A DNA stretch of 64,000 nt from Acidimicrobiia bacterium (GTDB lineage: Bacteria > Actinomycetota > Acidimicrobiia > Spongiisociales > ZC4RG35): contig JANQRA010000018.1 of the NCBI GenBank assembly GCA_028284765.1, positions 1 to 64,000 of the forward strand, given 5' to 3'. Shown here in pieces: positions 62,287 through 64,000 of this stretch (position 1 is the stretch's first letter; each line of letters starts with the position of its first letter). The notes beneath the pieces were generated by a model. The model was given only the letters and a program-made list of their open reading frames with translations. It did not search any database and was not told where the DNA came from. A program made the position numbers and the translations under genes.

Positions 62287-62637
62287 GTGAATCTCGACTC
62301 CTTGCTCGAATACAGCCTCTCCAAGCCAGGTGCTTGGAAGGACATGCCATGGGACAACGACCTCGTTGCGAAGGTCGACAAGAAGATCTTCGTGTTTCTC
62401 GGCGATGATTGGATCGGCGTCAAGTGCGGAGACAATCGTGACGAAGCCGACGAGTGGCTGATGCGCTACCCGGACGACGCGTCGGTCTCGCCTTACATCG
62501 GTCGCTCGGGTTGGAACGTCCTACAGGTAGGCGGAGCGATCCCTGACCAAGAGATCCAAGAGGCGATCGACGACTCGTATTTGATCGTTGTCTCGAAGCT
62601 CCCTAAGTCGAGGCGCCCCGAGGGTTGGGACCAATGA
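62287..62637 (+). CDS. YjbR/MmcQ family protein
   Basis: 116 residues from GTG 62287 (VNLDSLLEYSLSKPGAWKDMPW); the track start would overlap the pilin gene. The block LSKPGAWKDMPWDNDLVAKVDKKIFVFLG and the later GWNVLQVGGAIPDQEIQEAIDDSYLIVVSKLPK match the MmcQ/YjbR (DUF419) family, a double-wing DNA-binding-like fold of unknown function. Its TGA overlaps the next ATG (ATGA). Confidence 0.82.
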   Translation: MNLDSLLEYSLSKPGAWKDMPWDNDLVAKVDKKIFVFLGDDWIGVKCGDNRDEADEWLMRYPDDASVSPYIGRSGWNVLQVGGAIPDQEIQEAIDDSYLIVVSKLPKSRRPEGWDQ

Positions 62638-62861
62638 GATGGCTCATTGCGGTCCTGATCGCAGCGACCGCCGTGGTGGGCTGCGGAGATGCGTTCGGCT
62701 GTTCTGACACGGACCCGTGGCCGAATCGACCAGGTTGTGAGCCTGTGGGGACGACGATCACCATTGTTTCCGAGTGCGAGCCGCCAGAGACTGGATGCAC
62801 CATGACTCGTTTCTTCGACGAGGTTGGAGAGTCCACCTTCTTCGAGATTGGGATGCCATGA
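62634..62861 (+). CDS. Short cysteine-rich lipoprotein
   Basis: 75 residues from ATG 62634, coupled to the YjbR gene by ATGA. MRWLIAVLIAATAVVGCGDAFGC is a lipoprotein signal (lipobox VVGC). The short mature part holds several cysteines (FGC, PGC, SEC, TGC), possibly disulfide-bonded. No family is recognised, and the function is unknown. Confidence 0.6.
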   Translation: MRWLIAVLIAATAVVGCGDAFGCSDTDPWPNRPGCEPVGTTITIVSECEPPETGCTMTRFFDEVGESTFFEIGMP

Positions 62862-62894
62862 GGCCTTGGACGCCGAAAGGCTCGAGAGCCGGTA

Positions 62895-63773
62895 CTACAC
62901 GTTTGGTGGTGCGACGTACCGTCCGTAGTCGAATCGGCCACCCACAAGATCGATCTCCCAGGTCGACCCTTTGGGGCAGTCAAACGACGAGTCGAGTGTC
63001 AGCCCGAGCCACATCATCCGATTGATCACGGCGGGGATCACATCACCGTGGGTGCACAACACTGCGTTGTGGCCTACCAGCCGGTCGACCAGGTTGTAGG
63101 CGGCGTCGACGTCGGGCCCTTCGGCCAGGGCATCGTGAGTTCGCACCTTGGCCCCGATCGCCTCAGCAAGTGGCTCCACGGTTTGGACACATCGCAAGTA
63201 AGGGCTGGTGTAGATGACTTCGATGCCCCGGTTTGAAAGCTGATCGGCGAGTGCAGCCGCCTGGCGCTTCCCCTTCTTAGTGATCGGCCTCACGGCATCG
63301 ACCCCGGTCCACTTGTTTCTGTTGCCGGCAGCGGCATGGCGGAGAAGATGAATGGTTCCAGTCCGGCTCAGCTTGCGAAGCGTCGGATCCGATATCAGGC
63401 CCTTGTCCAGGTCATAATCCACGAGGGCTTTCGCCTGTTTGCGACTGAGCCACCGAATCTCATCAATCTCGTTGTTCTTTTTGAACCCGGGGCTGTCAGG
63501 CAAGGGTCGCATCGCATACCACTGGACTTCTTTGATTCCACCGTTGATGCGGTAGCGGGTGACGTCGAGAGGGGCGACGATCCTGCAGTGGTACCCGGTC
63601 TCTTCGAGTACTTCTCGCACCGCGGTCTCCTCTGGAGTTTCACCCTTGTCGGCTTTCCCCTTTGGCAGGCCCCAATCGTCGTAGTTGGGCCGATGGGCAA
63701 CGAGGACTCGAAGCTTCCCCTTGGAAGTCTCTTTGAAGACCAGACCACCTGCTGCTTTGACTACCCGAGTCAC
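62895..63773 (-). CDS. mutT1: MutT1-like NUDIX hydrolase / histidine phosphatase
   Basis: 292 residues. The N-terminal NUDIX domain has the full box GKADKGETPEETAVREVLEETGY (Gx5Ex7REUxEExGU). The C-terminal histidine phosphatase domain has TIHLLRHAAAGNR (RHG-type motif) and a second histidine in VLCTHGDVIPAV. This two-domain layout is that of mycobacterial MutT1, which hydrolyses oxidised nucleotides and diadenosine polyphosphates. The start ATG follows the edge gene on the same strand by about 20 bp. Confidence 0.9.
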   Translation of the reverse strand: MTRVVKAAGGLVFKETSKGKLRVLVAHRPNYDDWGLPKGKADKGETPEETAVREVLEETGYHCRIVAPLDVTRYRINGGIKEVQWYAMRPLPDSPGFKKNNEIDEIRWLSRKQAKALVDYDLDKGLISDPTLRKLSRTGTIHLLRHAAAGNRNKWTGVDAVRPITKKGKRQAAALADQLSNRGIEVIYTSPYLRCVQTVEPLAEAIGAKVRTHDALAEGPDVDAAYNLVDRLVGHNAVLCTHGDVIPAVINRMMWLGLTLDSSFDCPKGSTWEIDLVGGRFDYGRYVAPPNV

Positions 63774-63793
63774 GGTTTCAGATTAGGAGGACG

Positions 63794-64000
63794 TCAGGAA
63801 TCACCCAACGAAAGAGGCTGAACCTTGTCGTCCGGCCGCAGAACAGGCTGGGTCAGCGAGTCGGCATCCCGAAGGTCGATACTGACCTCTCCGCAGATCT
63901 CACAGACTTGCCGGCTGATCCCACCGCCGACTTTCTGAGCAGCGCCGTAGTGGTGGCGGCCCTTCCGACAGCTTGCCTTGCTGGGTTTGGGGCGATCTTC
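63794..64000 (-). CDS. Partial gene at window edge, zinc-ribbon-like protein
   Basis: The minus strand is open from the window edge to TGA at 63794-63796, giving at least 68 residues. It reads PSKASCRKGRHHYG followed by VCEICGEVSIDLRDADSL, a likely zinc-binding CxxC plus an upstream Cys and His pair. The N-terminus lies outside the window. The frame leads toward mutT1, so the two may be co-transcribed. No family is named with confidence. Confidence 0.6.
   Translation of the reverse strand, partial: EDRPKPSKASCRKGRHHYGAAQKVGGGISRQVCEICGEVSIDLRDADSLTQPVLRPDDKVQPLSLGDS

Noticed and set aside
63484-63503. GAACCCGGGGCTGTCAGG as another copy of the intergenic repeat
   Set aside because: It lies inside mutT1, lacks the dyad centre and is explained by coding sequence.

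Overview
The window looks like chromosome from a moderately GC-rich actinomycete (Actinomycetota), plausibly near the Acidimicrobiia. The pointers are frequent GTG/TTG starts and 4-nt ATGA/GTGA overlaps, a polyphosphate glucokinase, a MutT1-type NUDIX/phosphatase fusion, a SoxR with its iron-sulfur motif, and a tRNA-Trp-secE-nusG-rplK-rplA order. The class-level placement is inference; no rRNA is present.

Left third (1-14482): a complete-looking 13.7 kb casposon (751-14468). It has terminal inverted repeats of 32 perfect bases (35 with one mismatch) and a 14-bp target duplication CCCGCTGACTTTCC. It carries a stand-alone Cas1 integrase (casposase) with a C-terminal zinc finger and helix-turn-helix, a family B DNA polymerase with intact exonuclease and polymerase motifs, an HNH-type protein and two small accessory ORFs. 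Its outer parts hold probable cargo: an Mrr-nuclease/P-loop ATPase, a DUF2971-like protein and two large proteins I do not recognise. The element sits in the promoter of tRNA-Trp, and the duplication overlaps the probable -35. A degraded copy of the casposase C-terminus lies just outside its left end.

14529-19400: tRNA-Trp, secE, nusG, rplK, rplA, rplJ and rplL, split by an antisense alpha/beta hydrolase and with structured leaders before rplA and rplJ. rpoB does not follow rplL; two very strong hairpins end the cluster instead.

19400-39840: housekeeping and envelope genes: META-domain lipoproteins, M1 aminopeptidase, SerB, a double GNAT protein, Gnd and PpgK, HflX, malic enzyme, two tandem secreted paralogues, an Nfu_N-ferredoxin reductase fusion, an MBOAT/SGNH O-acetylation pair and LtrA.

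39840-57700: a selenocysteine tRNA (UCA), a membrane-anchored XRE regulator, a structured small-ORF element, a cystathionine beta-synthase-type enzyme and heme A synthase. A SoxR-VOC unit diverges from a Rieske-MBL unit over a SoxR-like box. Then come DUF255, SixA, MBL, MFS, a sigma factor, CBS, EamA and HerA-like genes. At 57060-57683 lies a MerB-like gene whose second catalytic cysteine codon is TGA, followed by a hairpin with a GGUC apical loop at bacterial SECIS spacing: a probable selenoprotein, consistent with the tRNA-Sec gene nearby.

57700-64000: a heterodimeric ABC exporter behind a second SoxR-box-like promoter, a Flp-type pilin with a large extracellular extension, a YjbR/MmcQ protein, a short lipoprotein, MutT1 and a truncated gene at the edge.

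A palindromic intergenic repeat built on CGCCATATATGGCG and AACCCCGGGTT recurs at about 19.2, 40.0 and 53.3 kb.
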